Origin: Edaphobacter sp. | Lineage (GTDB): Bacteria > Acidobacteriota > Terriglobia > Terriglobales > Acidobacteriaceae | Direction: 5' to 3' | Length of the DNA: 64,000 nt | Assembly: GCF_028283685.1 (NCBI RefSeq) | Contig: NZ_JAPWKF010000010.1 | Location: forward strand, 124,001 to 188,000 | Shown: piece after piece, positions 55,366 through 64,000 of the stretch | Numbering within the stretch: position 1 is the stretch's first letter | How the letters are laid out: each line of letters begins with the position of its first letter | The notes under the pieces: model-generated | Told to the model about the DNA's origin: nothing | The model's input: the letters and a program-made list of their open reading frames with translations, nothing else | Database searches by the model: none | Position numbers and translations under genes: made by a program

Positions 55366-56889
55366 ATGATGCTGCGTTCCGCCCTGATGCCTCGATGCTT
55401 TCTGATGCTTGCCGCCGCCACCTGCTGCCTCGCCGCTGCTCACGCCGAGGTTACGCTGCCGAAGATCCTCTCGAGCCACATGGTGGTGCAGCGCAATATG
55501 CCGATCCATGTATGGGGCACAGCCGCGCCGGATGAGAGCGTGACGGTGACCTTTCACGCGAGTACCGGGACGGCGAAGGCGGGGCCGGATGGGCGCTGGA
55601 GCGTCTACCTGCCTGCCGAGCCTGCGGGCGGAGGTCCGTACACGCTGACGGTGAAGGGCACCAACACCATCACGCTCGACGACATTCTGTTGGGCGATGT
55701 GTGGATCGCCTCCGGGCAATCGAATATGGAGATGCCGCTGATGGGCTTCAACGGCGCTCCGATCAAGGACAGCGAAAAGGTGATCGCGGCAGCGACCCGT
55801 CCGGAGATCCGGCTGCTGTTTGTGGAGAAGGACTCGTCAGAGTACCCGCTGGACGATGCGAAGGCGGTGAAGGGCGGCTGGTCGCAGTGCACGCCGGAGA
55901 CGGCGAAGACATTCTCAGCGGCGGCTTACTTCTTCGGCCTGGAGATTCAGCAGCGGGAGAAGGTGCCGATCGGGCTGATCGACACGACATGGGGTGGCAC
56001 GCCGGCGGAGGCGTGGACGAGCCTGGAGACGCTGTCGTCGGATGCGGGGCTGATGCAGGTCTTCGCGGGACGAGCGGCCCATATGAATCGTGAGGCCTCG
56101 GAACGCCGCTACGGCGAGATTGCCAAGGCGGCGGTGGCAGCAGGCAGGCCAGCGCCTGCGCCGCGTGGATGGAAACCCGATCCGACGTCGTGGGAGCCCG
56201 CGGGACTGTACAACGCGATGATTGCACCCTTAACCCCAATGCCGATTCGCGGCGCCATCTGGTACCAGGGGGAGGCCAACCGCGAGGCTGGTTACGCGGA
56301 GACGTACAGCCGCCTGTTTCCGGCGATGATCCAGGACTGGAGACGACAGTGGAGGCAGGGCGACTTCCCTTTCCTGTTCGTGCAGCTGTCGTCGTACAGC
56401 ATCCCCGGTGACTCCGGCTGGGGACTGGTGCGCGATGCGCAGCGCCGCACGCTGGGCCTCACGCAGACGGGCATGGCCGTGACGCTGGATATCGGCGAAG
56501 AGAAGAATATTCATCCGCCGGACAAGGAGACGGTGGGCAAGCGGCTGGCATTGGCCGCACGCAGCGTCTCCTATGGCGAGAAGCTGGTGGCGAGCGGACC
56601 GCTGTATCGGCTGGCGTATCCCGTGGGCGACCAGATGCACGTGTGGTTCGACGAGGCCAAGGGGCTGAATGCGAAGGGCGGCGCGCTAACGGGCTTTGAG
56701 CTGGCAGGCACAGACGGCAACTTCGTTGCAGCGACGGCGAAGATCGAGGGCGACACGGTGGTGGTCAGCAGCCCGCAGGTGGCGCAGCCGAAGTTCGTGC
56801 GCTACGCATGGGAGAGCTACTCGACTGCGAATCTTTACAACGGCGCGGGGCTTCCGGCGAGCACATTCACCTCGTTCCCCGTACCGTAG
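55366..56889 (+). CDS. Exported sialate O-acetylesterase-like SGNH hydrolase
   Basis: 507 residues from ATG 55366; signal peptide CFLMLAAATCCLAAAHA. Block I IASGQSNMEMPL holds the Ser nucleophile, IWYQGEANREAGYA the Gly/Glu oxyanion region, and IHPPDKETVGKRLALAA the Asp/His block (DIGEEKNIHPPDK). Removes acetyl groups from sialic acid or other sugars in the periplasm. The 5' region carries two CCTGTCTACG copies (55244-55253, 55299-55308). Confidence 0.88.
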   Translation: MMLRSALMPRCFLMLAAATCCLAAAHAEVTLPKILSSHMVVQRNMPIHVWGTAAPDESVTVTFHASTGTAKAGPDGRWSVYLPAEPAGGGPYTLTVKGTNTITLDDILLGDVWIASGQSNMEMPLMGFNGAPIKDSEKVIAAATRPEIRLLFVEKDSSEYPLDDAKAVKGGWSQCTPETAKTFSAAAYFFGLEIQQREKVPIGLIDTTWGGTPAEAWTSLETLSSDAGLMQVFAGRAAHMNREASERRYGEIAKAAVAAGRPAPAPRGWKPDPTSWEPAGLYNAMIAPLTPMPIRGAIWYQGEANREAGYAETYSRLFPAMIQDWRRQWRQGDFPFLFVQLSSYSIPGDSGWGLVRDAQRRTLGLTQTGMAVTLDIGEEKNIHPPDKETVGKRLALAARSVSYGEKLVASGPLYRLAYPVGDQMHVWFDEAKGLNAKGGALTGFELAGTDGNFVAATAKIEGDTVVVSSPQVAQPKFVRYAWESYSTANLYNGAGLPASTFTSFPVP

Positions 56890-56892
56890 CGA

Positions 56893-57636
56893 TTAGCTGA
56901 AGGCTGTGGCCATACCGACACTAAGCAGAAGGCCGAAGACCCACCATCCGATGATGACGGCGGCGGCCTTGCCGCGTGAGACCTTGGCCACGATGGACGT
57001 TCCGAGGATCAGCAGCACGAGCACCCAGATGCCGATGACATCGAAGAAGCCAAGCGCTGCTCTCACCGCCGCTCCAGCGTCGGGCAGGTAGTAGGCGGGG
57101 TTCGTGCCGACGGGGTTGCGCAGATCGAAGCCGTCGGGGTCCGCGCCAAAGACGAGCGACAAGATGGAGAGCAGGCCTGCGATGAGCCTGGGCAGCGAGG
57201 CGTACACGCAGATGGCAAACATCTGCATGTAGGTGGTGCGCGCGCCAAGACCGAAGTTGAACGAGACCCAATAGAGAAGCGCCGTGATGGCAACGAAGAT
57301 GAGGATGATGACGGGTGAGGCGTAGCTGGTGTAGCGATATCCACCCGCCATACCGCGAAGCTGCGCGGCGCGCTGCTCTGGTGTCAACTGGCTCAGCTTC
57401 TCTTCCTGTTGCGGACTCTGGTGGATCTGGTTTTCGACGACACGCGGCCAGCCGACCTGCTTTTCGATGACGAAGCTATTGGCCAGCGTCATGACGACCA
57501 TCAACAAAAAAGGCAGCAACCACTTCGCGCTGCGCAGGATGTCGGTGAACGTCTTCGAGGGAGCGATGAAGACATCGACGACGCGCTCCACTTCGCTTAA
57601 GCCTTTCGTAGTGCTAACGGCCACGTCTTCGCTCAT
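56893..57636 (-). CDS. Yip1-domain membrane protein
   Basis: 247 residues, about five membrane segments (LLPFLLMVVMTLANSFVI, ASPVIILIFVAITALLYWVSF, YASLPRLIAGLLSILSLVFG, IGIWVLVLLILGTSIVAK, VIIGWWVFGLLLSVGMATAF). Soluble N-terminus VVDVFIAPSKTFTDILRS is the usual Yip1 entry helix. Bacterial members have no agreed function. It stops three bases past the esterase stop on the other strand. Confidence 0.78.
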   Translation of the reverse strand: MSEDVAVSTTKGLSEVERVVDVFIAPSKTFTDILRSAKWLLPFLLMVVMTLANSFVIEKQVGWPRVVENQIHQSPQQEEKLSQLTPEQRAAQLRGMAGGYRYTSYASPVIILIFVAITALLYWVSFNFGLGARTTYMQMFAICVYASLPRLIAGLLSILSLVFGADPDGFDLRNPVGTNPAYYLPDAGAAVRAALGFFDVIGIWVLVLLILGTSIVAKVSRGKAAAVIIGWWVFGLLLSVGMATAFS

Positions 57637-57728
57637 GAGAGCCTCCGCCTCGCGCTGATCGTAACGACAGATTTTTTACTTTGCGAGGATTGTAGACCCT
57701 CCTTCCTGCGGGGACGAAAAGAATATGA

Positions 57729-60410
57729 CTACTCGCTGCGCAGCACAGTGGCGGGATCGACTTGTGTGGCCGAGCGCGCGGGAAGGAGCGATGCCATCAT
57801 CCCTGTTGCGGCGAGCAGGAGGAGCACGATGGTGTAGCTGAAGGGATCGTGCGGGCCGACATCATAGAGCATGCTGCGCAACAGGTGCGAGAGGCCGAGC
57901 GCGGCACAGAGTCCAACGGCAGCTCCGCATACGATGAGACGCAGGCTGCGGCCGAGGATCATGCGCAGGATACTCTCACGGCTGGCACCGAGCGCCATGC
58001 GCACCCCGATCTCGCGCTCGCGCTGCGTGACGAGATAGGCGATGACGCCGTAGAGGCCAATGACGGCCATCAGCAGTCCAGTGGCTGCGAAGAAGCCGAC
58101 CAGCACAGTCGCGAAGCGAGGCTGGTCGGCGAGCTTGCTCACTCTCTGCTTGAGAGTTGCAATATCTACAGGAATCGTAGGATCGAGAGCTGAAACCTGT
58201 GCGCGAATCCACTTTGCGGTCTCATCGGTAGTCAGCGAGCTTCGGACAACAATCAATGAAGTCGGGCCCCAGACTCCATGACCGGCCCAGTCCTCTTCGC
58301 GGTTCCGTCGCAGATGGTAGTACTCCGGCATCTGCTCGCCCGAGAGCCCACCATTTTTCACGTTGGCGGCTACACCGATAACGGTGTACCAAGGCGCATT
58401 AGGATTGTTAACGTGATTGAAGTTCAATCTCTTCCCAATCGCATCATGAGATGGAAACAACATCTCCGCCAGACGCTGACTGAGGACGACGAAACGATCG
58501 TTGGAATTCAGATCCTCTTCGTGGAAGCCTTCGCCCTGCACCATCGAGATATCCAGAGCACGGAAATAATCCGGTGAAATCAGGCGATATTTCACAACAA
58601 CATCTTCTCCACCGATCGTTCGAGGTCTACCCGAGACAAAGATCTCCCCATAACGCACGCCGTCATGCCCATCCGCAGGAGGCAGACTATCGCTTACGGA
58701 GACGACACTGATTCCTGGGCCAAAGCGCAGTCGCGTTGCCAGCAACTGGAAGAAGTTCATCTTGCTTACAGGGGTGGAGTAGTTGCGCGCGCCCAGCGTG
58801 ATGCTGGCTGTGACCGTGTTGTCTTCACGCATTCCAAGCTGCTGGCTCTGGAGACTCCAAAAACTGCGCAACAGCAACGCTGCTCCTGTCAGCAGCACGA
58901 CGCTCATCGCAAGCTGTATAACAACGAGCCACTGACGAATCGCAGCATGTGACGTCGATGTAACGGAGCGGCCAGTGAGGACATCTTCGCGTGGTCGCTG
59001 CAGCGCCGGGATCAATCCGAAGACCAGGCCGGAGATCAACGAAAGAACAACGGTGAACGAGATGATTCGCAGATCGAGCTGAGCCTTGTGAATATAAGGA
59101 ATACTCGCAGGCGAGAGGGCAATGAACACTCGCAACAGGCCCTGTGCCAGGAGAGTGCCGGCAATGGCACCGGCAGCGGAGAGAAGCAAGGCCTCGGTCA
59201 GCGCCTGACGTATTAATCGAGCTCTGCTTGCACCAAGCGCGGAGCGTACCGCAAGCTCACGTTGTCTTACAGCTCCTCGCGCCATCAATAGGCTCGCCAC
59301 ATTCGCACAGGCGATAAGCAGCACCGCAAACACCGTTCCCAGAAGTACCCAGGCCGTTGAATGCACGTTCTGCATCTGACGATCGCGAAGCGATCGAATT
59401 CTCAGGTGAAAATCAGCGCGGATCTCTGCTGGAATCCACTTTTGCGTCTGCTCGAAGAGCGGCCCCAGCTGGGCGTATGCCTGCTCCACTGTGACTCCCG
59501 GCTTCAGCCGTGCAAAGACGCGCTTTGGAGATCCAATCCCTTCGTTGGATTTACGGTCCGCCGCCTCATCCATGGTCATGGGAAAGATTACGTCGGCCTC
59601 TTGCAACCGCGGCATCTCGAAGTCGCGTGGCAGGACGCCGATCACGCGGACGGGCTTCCCATCGATCTCGATAGTTCGGTTCAACACACTGGGGTCGCGG
59701 TTGTAATGCCGCAACCATAAGCCATAGGAGATCAGTGCGACATTCGGTCCTCCCGGGCGCCCCTCTTCCGGAAGGAAATTACGGCCCAACACAGGAGAAA
59801 CTCCAAAGGTCGGAAGATAATTGACCTCGATAGTGGGGCAGCTCAACTGTGCGGGATTGCCCTCCGTCAGATCGCACTCTCTTGTAACAGCTCCCTCCGA
59901 TGTCATTGCCTCGAAGGGTTGCTGATTCCTCCGCCAATCGTAGTAAAAGCCGCCGAGCATAAATTCTTCCGTCTCCATCGAATGCACCAGTCCCACTGAA
60001 ACCAACCGGTCCGCATGCGTGTAAGGCAGAGTACGAAACAAGATTCGATCCACAACGCTCAAGACTGCCGTAGTCGCTCCTATTCCAAGAGCCAGGATCA
60101 CGATGGTAGTAATCGTGAAGCTCCGACTGCGAGAGAAGCCGCGCAAGGCATAGCGGACGTCCTGAAGAAAGATCTCGAGCCAGTGCATGGGACTGACTTC
60201 GCGGGAGTGCTGGCGTGTGCGGGAGAGGCTGCCGAAGGCGATCATGGCCTGGCGGCGTGCCTCGTCGGGTGACATGCCGCGGGCGATGTGCTGCGCGGTC
60301 TCCTGCTCGATGTGGAAGGCCAGCTCGTCGTCGAAGTCCGTGTCGCTGCGGCGAAAGATCATGCGCAGGCGGGTGGTCCACAGTCGCAACGTCTCTCGCA
60401 GCGTGTCCAT
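57729..60410 (-). CDS. MacB-like ABC permease, acidobacterial orphan (ADOP) type
   Basis: 893 residues. N-terminal ~80 residues are the ADOP prefix (FDDELAFHIEQETAQHIARGMSPDEARRQAMIAFG). Two FtsX-type permease modules follow, each preceded by a large periplasmic domain (MacB_PCD): first helix about 105, then ATTAVLSVVDRILF; ALGASRARLIRQAL and ALGASRESILRMIL mark the two coupling loops. No ATPase gene adjoins it, as usual for this family. Follows padR by five bases, so both are one operon. Confidence 0.92.
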   Translation of the reverse strand: MDTLRETLRLWTTRLRMIFRRSDTDFDDELAFHIEQETAQHIARGMSPDEARRQAMIAFGSLSRTRQHSREVSPMHWLEIFLQDVRYALRGFSRSRSFTITTIVILALGIGATTAVLSVVDRILFRTLPYTHADRLVSVGLVHSMETEEFMLGGFYYDWRRNQQPFEAMTSEGAVTRECDLTEGNPAQLSCPTIEVNYLPTFGVSPVLGRNFLPEEGRPGGPNVALISYGLWLRHYNRDPSVLNRTIEIDGKPVRVIGVLPRDFEMPRLQEADVIFPMTMDEAADRKSNEGIGSPKRVFARLKPGVTVEQAYAQLGPLFEQTQKWIPAEIRADFHLRIRSLRDRQMQNVHSTAWVLLGTVFAVLLIACANVASLLMARGAVRQRELAVRSALGASRARLIRQALTEALLLSAAGAIAGTLLAQGLLRVFIALSPASIPYIHKAQLDLRIISFTVVLSLISGLVFGLIPALQRPREDVLTGRSVTSTSHAAIRQWLVVIQLAMSVVLLTGAALLLRSFWSLQSQQLGMREDNTVTASITLGARNYSTPVSKMNFFQLLATRLRFGPGISVVSVSDSLPPADGHDGVRYGEIFVSGRPRTIGGEDVVVKYRLISPDYFRALDISMVQGEGFHEEDLNSNDRFVVLSQRLAEMLFPSHDAIGKRLNFNHVNNPNAPWYTVIGVAANVKNGGLSGEQMPEYYHLRRNREEDWAGHGVWGPTSLIVVRSSLTTDETAKWIRAQVSALDPTIPVDIATLKQRVSKLADQPRFATVLVGFFAATGLLMAVIGLYGVIAYLVTQREREIGVRMALGASRESILRMILGRSLRLIVCGAAVGLCAALGLSHLLRSMLYDVGPHDPFSYTIVLLLLAATGMMASLLPARSATQVDPATVLRSE

Positions 60411-60415
60411 CGGCT

Positions 60416-60745
60416 TCAGGCCTCCTTGAGGACGAGGGCGACGGCGACGGAGAGGCGCTCCCAGTTTTCGAGCTCAGCGGCGAGCTGCTTCTCACCCTTC
60501 TTTGTGAGCGAGTAGAACTTCGCCTTGCGATTATTTTCGGAGTCGCCCCATTCCGCCTTGATCCAGCCCTTATATTCGAGACGGTGCAACGCGGGGTAGA
60601 GCGAGCCCTGCCCTACCTGCAACACCTCGCGGGAGACCTGCTGGATGCGCTGCGCGATGCCCCAGCCGTGCGCCTCGCCGGAGGAGAGCGTGCGCAGAAC
60701 GAGCAGATCGAGAGTTCCCTGTAATAGATCGGATGATGGCGGCAT
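60416..60745 (-). CDS. PadR-family transcriptional regulator
   Basis: 109 residues from ATG 60745 (AAGGGGAG ten bases upstream). Winged helix: LLQGTLDLLVLRTLSSGEAHGWGIAQRIQQVS...VGQGSLYPALHRLEYKGWIKAEWG. Standard partner of ADOP permeases; probably represses its own operon through the palindrome at 60768-60798. Confidence 0.93.
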   Translation of the reverse strand: MPPSSDLLQGTLDLLVLRTLSSGEAHGWGIAQRIQQVSREVLQVGQGSLYPALHRLEYKGWIKAEWGDSENNRKAKFYSLTKKGEKQLAAELENWERLSVAVALVLKEA

Positions 60746-60767
60746 GCGTCGGCGACTCCCCTTGATG

Positions 60768-60804
60768 ATCGACAAGAGTGCATGCTTTTCCTGTCGATTG
60801 TCAA
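60768..60804 (-). promoter_or_regulatory. PadR operator overlapping a -35 box
   Basis: ATCGACA (60768-60774) is mirrored by TGTCGAT (60792-60798), 17 bp between. Immediately before it on the minus strand is a perfect TTGACA (60804-60799); the matching -10 is weak. Confidence 0.5.
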
Positions 60805-60814
60805 GGGGAGAGTT

Positions 60815-61309
60815 TTATTCGATGACGACGAGGATATGTCCGGTACCGACGGCGTCTTCTGCTGCCACGGCGATACGGGAGATGCGGCCTGCCCTGGGGG
60901 CCTTCAGCTCGTTCTGCATCTTCATGGCCTCGATGACGATGACGCCCTGATGCTCTTCGACCTGCTCGCCTTCAGCGACGAGGATGCGCACGACGCGACC
61001 TGGCATGGGAGCCTTGACCGCGCGAGGGCCGGAGGCGGCGTCTGCCTGGCTGCTTCTTCCGCGCAGGGAGCGGGGATCGTCAATGGTGAAGGGATAGGTT
61101 CGCTGGCCAATGCGCAGGGTTTCGCCGTCGAGCGTGCAGAGATACTGGCAGCCGCTGACGAGGAGCGAGAGGACGCCGGGCGCGATGAGCTTCGCGTCCG
61201 CGAGAATATTGTTGCCGTCGACGAGGCACTCATGCTCGCCGCCTACAGAAAGTTCAGCGGGCAGCTCTACACGATGCTTCGCTCCGGCGATCTCAACCCA
61301 GACGGTCAT
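60815..61309 (-). CDS. Biotin carboxyl carrier protein
   Basis: 164 residues. C-terminal biotinyl domain with EAMKMQNELKAP; the Lys is the biotin site. The N-terminal ~90 residues (MTVWVEIAGAKHRVELP...) match the beta domain found before the biotin site in fused acyl-CoA carboxylase alpha chains. Overlaps the biotin carboxylase gene by four bases (ATGA), so the pair is a split alpha chain. Confidence 0.92.
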   Translation of the reverse strand: MTVWVEIAGAKHRVELPAELSVGGEHECLVDGNNILADAKLIAPGVLSLLVSGCQYLCTLDGETLRIGQRTYPFTIDDPRSLRGRSSQADAASGPRAVKAPMPGRVVRILVAEGEQVEEHQGVIVIEAMKMQNELKAPRAGRISRIAVAAEDAVGTGHILVVIE

Positions 61310-62796
61310 GCGCGCAGCCCTTCTCGCCGTGCCGTGGAGGTCCAGCGGGTGGCAGGTGTCGCCGCAGGCACCGATGCAGTGACGCTTGCGCTGGAGAGGA
61401 TGGCAGCGGCTAAGGCGACGATCTCCGGCGGCGGGGACACTGACTCTGATGCCTGCTGCTGAACGAGCAGGCGCTCGAGGTAGCCGGTGTCGATGGCGGC
61501 GGTGCGGAAGCCTTCGTCGAGCAGGATGCGGCGGAAGAGTGCGATGTTGGTGCGGATACCGCCGATGGTGTATTCGTCCAGGGCGCGCAGCATGCGGTCG
61601 ATGGCGGCCGCGCGTGTGGGGGCGTAGGCGACCAGCTTGGCCAGCATGGGGTCGTAGTCGAGCGGCACGGTGAAGCCGGCGTAGACGCCGGAGTCGAGGC
61701 GGATGCCGGGGCCGGATGGCTCCAGGAGTCGCGTGATGAGGCCGGGCGAGGGGAAGAAGTTGTTGTCGGGATCTTCAGCGTAGATACGGCACTCGATGGC
61801 GTGGCCGCGCAGGGCGACGTCGCTCTGCGTAAGGCCGAGGGGCTGGCCCATCGCGACGCTCATCTGCAGATGGACGAGGTCGAGGCCGGTGACCATCTCG
61901 GTGACGGGATGCTCGACCTGGAGACGCGTATTCATCTCGAGGAAGTAGAAGTTGCGCTGCGCGTCGACGAGGAACTCGACGGTGCCCGCGTTGACGTATC
62001 CGGCGGAGAGCGCGAGGCGCACAGCGGCCTCGCCCATGCGACGGCGCAGATCCTCATCGACGATGGCTGAGGGCGCCTCCTCGATAACCTTCTGGTGGCG
62101 GCGCTGCACGGAGCACTCGCGCTCGCCCAGGTAGATGCAGTTGCCGTGCTGGTCGGCGATGATCTGGATCTCGATGTGACGCGGCTGTTCGATGAGCTTT
62201 TCGAGGTAGACCTCGCTGGAGCCGAAGCTGCGCTCGGCCTCGCTGGAGGCAGCAGCGAAGGCTGAAGGGAGGTCGGTGGCAGAGGTGACGGCGCGCATGC
62301 CCTTGCCTCCGCCGCCTGCCGCGGCCTTGAGCATGACGGGATAGCCGATCTCCTCTGCGACGTGAAGCGCCTCCTCAACGGAGGCGAGGCCGGTGACGGT
62401 TCCGGGGACGCGGGGCATCTGCGCCTTGTCGGCGGCCTGACGGGCCAGCGTCTTTGAACCGAGAGCGCGCATCGCGGAGCCGGGAGGCCCAATAAAGTTG
62501 AGCTCCGCAGCGAGGCAGGCGTCTGCGAAGGCGGCGTTCTCGGAGAGGAACCCATAGCCTGGGTGAATCGCATCGGCCTCAAGGATGCGTGCGGCAGCGA
62601 TGATGCGATCGCCGCGAAGGTAGCTCTCTGCGGCAGGCGCGGGGCCGAGGCGGACGGCCTCGTCGGCAGCAAGGACGTGCGGCGCCATGCGATCGACGTC
62701 GGAGTAGACGGCCACAGTGGCGAGGCCCATCTCGCGGCAGGCACGGATGATACGCAGAGCGATCTCGCCGCGATTGGCGATCAGAACTTTTTTCAT
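61306..62796 (-). CDS. accC: Biotin carboxylase subunit of an acyl-CoA carboxylase
   Basis: 496 residues from ATG 62796 (MKKVLIANRGEIALRIIRAC); the upstream extension is unconserved. ATP-grasp marks: KAAAGGGGKGMRAV, ERECSVQRRHQK, EMNTRLQVEHPVTEMVTGLDLV. Carboxylates biotin with bicarbonate and ATP. Length exceeds plain AccC (about 450), closer to propionyl/methylcrotonyl-CoA carboxylases. No carboxyltransferase gene is near, so the acyl substrate is undecided. Confidence 0.92.
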   Translation of the reverse strand: MKKVLIANRGEIALRIIRACREMGLATVAVYSDVDRMAPHVLAADEAVRLGPAPAAESYLRGDRIIAAARILEADAIHPGYGFLSENAAFADACLAAELNFIGPPGSAMRALGSKTLARQAADKAQMPRVPGTVTGLASVEEALHVAEEIGYPVMLKAAAGGGGKGMRAVTSATDLPSAFAAASSEAERSFGSSEVYLEKLIEQPRHIEIQIIADQHGNCIYLGERECSVQRRHQKVIEEAPSAIVDEDLRRRMGEAAVRLALSAGYVNAGTVEFLVDAQRNFYFLEMNTRLQVEHPVTEMVTGLDLVHLQMSVAMGQPLGLTQSDVALRGHAIECRIYAEDPDNNFFPSPGLITRLLEPSGPGIRLDSGVYAGFTVPLDYDPMLAKLVAYAPTRAAAIDRMLRALDEYTIGGIRTNIALFRRILLDEGFRTAAIDTGYLERLLVQQQASESVSPPPEIVALAAAILSSASVTASVPAATPATRWTSTARREGLRA

Positions 62797-62881
62797 AACC
62801 GACGCAATCTTACCGGCCCGGTCGCCGCGCAGCAATACGGCCGCTGCTGGTATGCAGGGTCGACGGTGAAACAATGATGGG

Positions 62882-63691
62882 ATGAAACGACTGCTGAACA
62901 AGGTCGCCTTGATTACCGGAGCGGCTGCCGGGATCGGCGAAGGCATTGCACGGGCGTTTGTGGCCGAGGGCGCCAGGGTATGGCTGACGGACGTGGATGA
63001 CGAGCGCGGTGTGCGGCTGGCTGCGTCGCTGGGCGACAGCGCGAGCTACCTGCACCTCGATGTGCGTCAGGAGGCGGAGTGGGCTGCGGTGACGGAGCAG
63101 ATCCTCGCACAGCATGGGCGGCTCGACATTGTGGTGAACAACGCAGGCATCACCGGCTTCGAAGGCAACGCGGCCTCGCACGACCCGGAGCATACGGCAC
63201 TGGCGGATTGGCACGCCGTCATGGCGGTGAATCTGGATGGAACCTTCCTGGGCTGCAAGTATGCCCTGCGGGCGATGCGGACGCAGACCGCGGGGTCGAT
63301 CATCAACCTGTCCTCGCGCTCAGGACTGGTAGGTATTCCCGGAGCGGCTGCGTACGCTGCGAGCAAGGCAGCCATCCGCAATCACACGAAGACCGTTGCC
63401 CTGTATGCGGCACAACAGGGCTGGACGGTGCGCTGCAACTCGATTCATCCGGCGGCGATCCTGACGCCGATGTGGGAGGCGATGCTGGGCAGCGGCGAAG
63501 ACCGCGAGGCGAGGATGAAGGAGATGGTGAAGGACACCCCGCTGCATCGCTTCGGTACGGTGGAGGAGGTGGCCGCGGTCGCTGTCCTTCTGGCCTCGGA
63601 CGAGGCGAGCTTTATGACCGGCAGCGAGTTCAATATCGACGGTGGACTGCTGGCCGGATCGGCGGCTTCGCCGGGTCGGGCGGAAGACTGA
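62882..63691 (+). CDS. SDR-family oxidoreductase
   Basis: 269 residues. NAD site [24 protein letters not shown] with Asp in WLTDVDD (NAD rather than NADP), NNAG, Ser in INLSSRSG and YAASKAA, and the end [13 protein letters not shown]. Classical 7-alpha-hydroxysteroid/3-ketoacyl-reductase-like SDR. Divergent from accC by 85 bp. Substrate unknown. Confidence 0.92.
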   Translation: MKRLLNKVALITGAAAGIGEGIARAFVAEGARVWLTDVDDERGVRLAASLGDSASYLHLDVRQEAEWAAVTEQILAQHGRLDIVVNNAGITGFEGNAASHDPEHTALADWHAVMAVNLDGTFLGCKYALRAMRTQTAGSIINLSSRSGLVGIPGAAAYAASKAAIRNHTKTVALYAAQQGWTVRCNSIHPAAILTPMWEAMLGSGEDREARMKEMVKDTPLHRFGTVEEVAAVAVLLASDEASFMTGSEFNIDGGLLAGSAASPGRAED

Positions 63692-63713
63692 GACCTGCGC
63701 TACATCGTAGCGA

Positions 63714-63747
63714 CAAAAAGAAGGGCCTCCCTTGCGGGAGGCCCTTT
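63714..63747. terminator. Bidirectional terminator
   Basis: AAGGGCCTCCC (63721-63731) pairs with GGGAGGCCCTT (63736-63746). The minus strand continues TTCTTTTTGTCG; the plus side has TTTG. Serves the SDR and the incoming TPR gene. Confidence 0.8.
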
Positions 63748-63776
63748 GTACTGCGCGATACGGAGGAGATCCGCGG

Positions 63777-64000
63777 CTACTGCATGGTTACGCCGCCAGA
63801 GTTCTTCTCTTCCTTCTTCTTCTCGTTTTCCTTGCGGGCGCCCATCGACTTCTGGACCCAATCGTCAGCCTTGGCGAGATCGTCCTTACGGGCGTTATCG
63901 TCAGTGCACTCGAGATCGGCCTTGCGGCGCCAGGTGAGGTTCAGGTACGACATCGCATCGTCATAGTTGGGGTTGATCTCGACGGCCTTGTTGAGGAACT
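63777..64000 (-). CDS. TPR-repeat protein, C-terminal fragment
   Basis: Stop at 63777-63779; the 5' part is outside the window. The visible 74 residues begin FLNKAVEINPNYDDAMSYLNLTWRRKADLEC, the end of a tetratricopeptide helix pair, then a charged helix (KADDWVQKSMGARKENEKKEEK) and a short tail GGVTMQ. Likely a periplasmic or envelope TPR protein, but no signal can be seen. Confidence 0.7.
   Translation of the reverse strand, partial: FLNKAVEINPNYDDAMSYLNLTWRRKADLECTDDNARKDDLAKADDWVQKSMGARKENEKKKEEKNSGGVTMQ

Overview
The window is about 64 kb of GC-rich (roughly 60-65 % by eye), gene-dense chromosome. The gene families point to Acidobacteriota, most likely class Terriglobia (relatives of Granulicella, Edaphobacter or Terriglobus). 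The main signs are an orphan MacB-like permease with the acidobacterial N-terminal prefix next to a PadR regulator, a YXWGXW protein, TonB-dependent receptors (one with a carboxypeptidase-regulatory-like N-terminus), and many Tat- or Sec-exported TIM-barrel and glycan-active proteins. I see no phage, insertion sequence, CRISPR array, rRNA or tRNA. This assignment is inferred from family content, not from a marker-gene comparison.

Layout. 1-8.3 kb: end of a DMT exporter, an unknown membrane protein, the bifunctional Rel enzyme, a solitary cysteine-free ribosomal protein S4 with a 76-residue companion, then a gene-free stretch with strong RNA-like stems and an intrinsic terminator. 8.3-14.1 kb: a secreted LamG-like protein, aconitase, a small exported protein and a Gln-rich YXWGXW protein. 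14.3-23.2 kb: purD, a GNAT, two VOC proteins, a Tat-exported sugar isomerase-like protein, purF-purL and dut. 23.2-31.3 kb: a glycosyltransferase and NAD-epimerase pair, cold-shock protein, lipA, a second Tat TIM-barrel protein, purU and an alpha/beta hydrolase. 31.3-41 kb: a CGNR regulator, a large exported glycosidase-like protein, exported Nif3-like protein, an SDR/TetR divergent pair, cytochrome c/TauE genes and a DacB-type peptidase. 41-47 kb: folP, a GH29 fucosidase, a TetR/membrane-protein operon and rmuC. 47-56.9 kb: acpP-fabF, two convergent TonB-dependent receptors, an esterase-fold protein lacking its catalytic residues and a sialate O-acetylesterase. 56.9-64 kb: Yip1-like protein, ADOP permease with PadR, a biotin carboxylase plus carrier pair, an SDR and the end of a TPR protein.

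How the parts work together. purD, purF, purL and purU (formate recycling), with folP and dut, give a loose nucleotide/one-carbon neighbourhood. The exported enzymes, receptors, fucosidase and sialate esterase suggest a saprophyte that degrades complex glycans. Several small regulator circuits carry visible operators: CGNR/hydrolase (31356-31442), TetR/SDR (37043-37089), TetR/membrane operon (45360-45449) and PadR/permease (60768-60798).

Three features need care or deserve attention. First, five genes (the YXWGXW protein, one VOC protein, purF, the fucosidase, fabF) each need exactly one base removed to restore the family reading frame, which looks like a systematic indel error in this assembly. 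Second, a composite leader (palindrome, about 27 nt spacer, then an identical 24-nt block) lies upstream of both the S4 paralog and one TonB-dependent receptor. Third, a family of short imperfect palindromes related to CATTCCG...GGAATCTGC is scattered through the window, and one copy is translated inside the propeptide of PurF.
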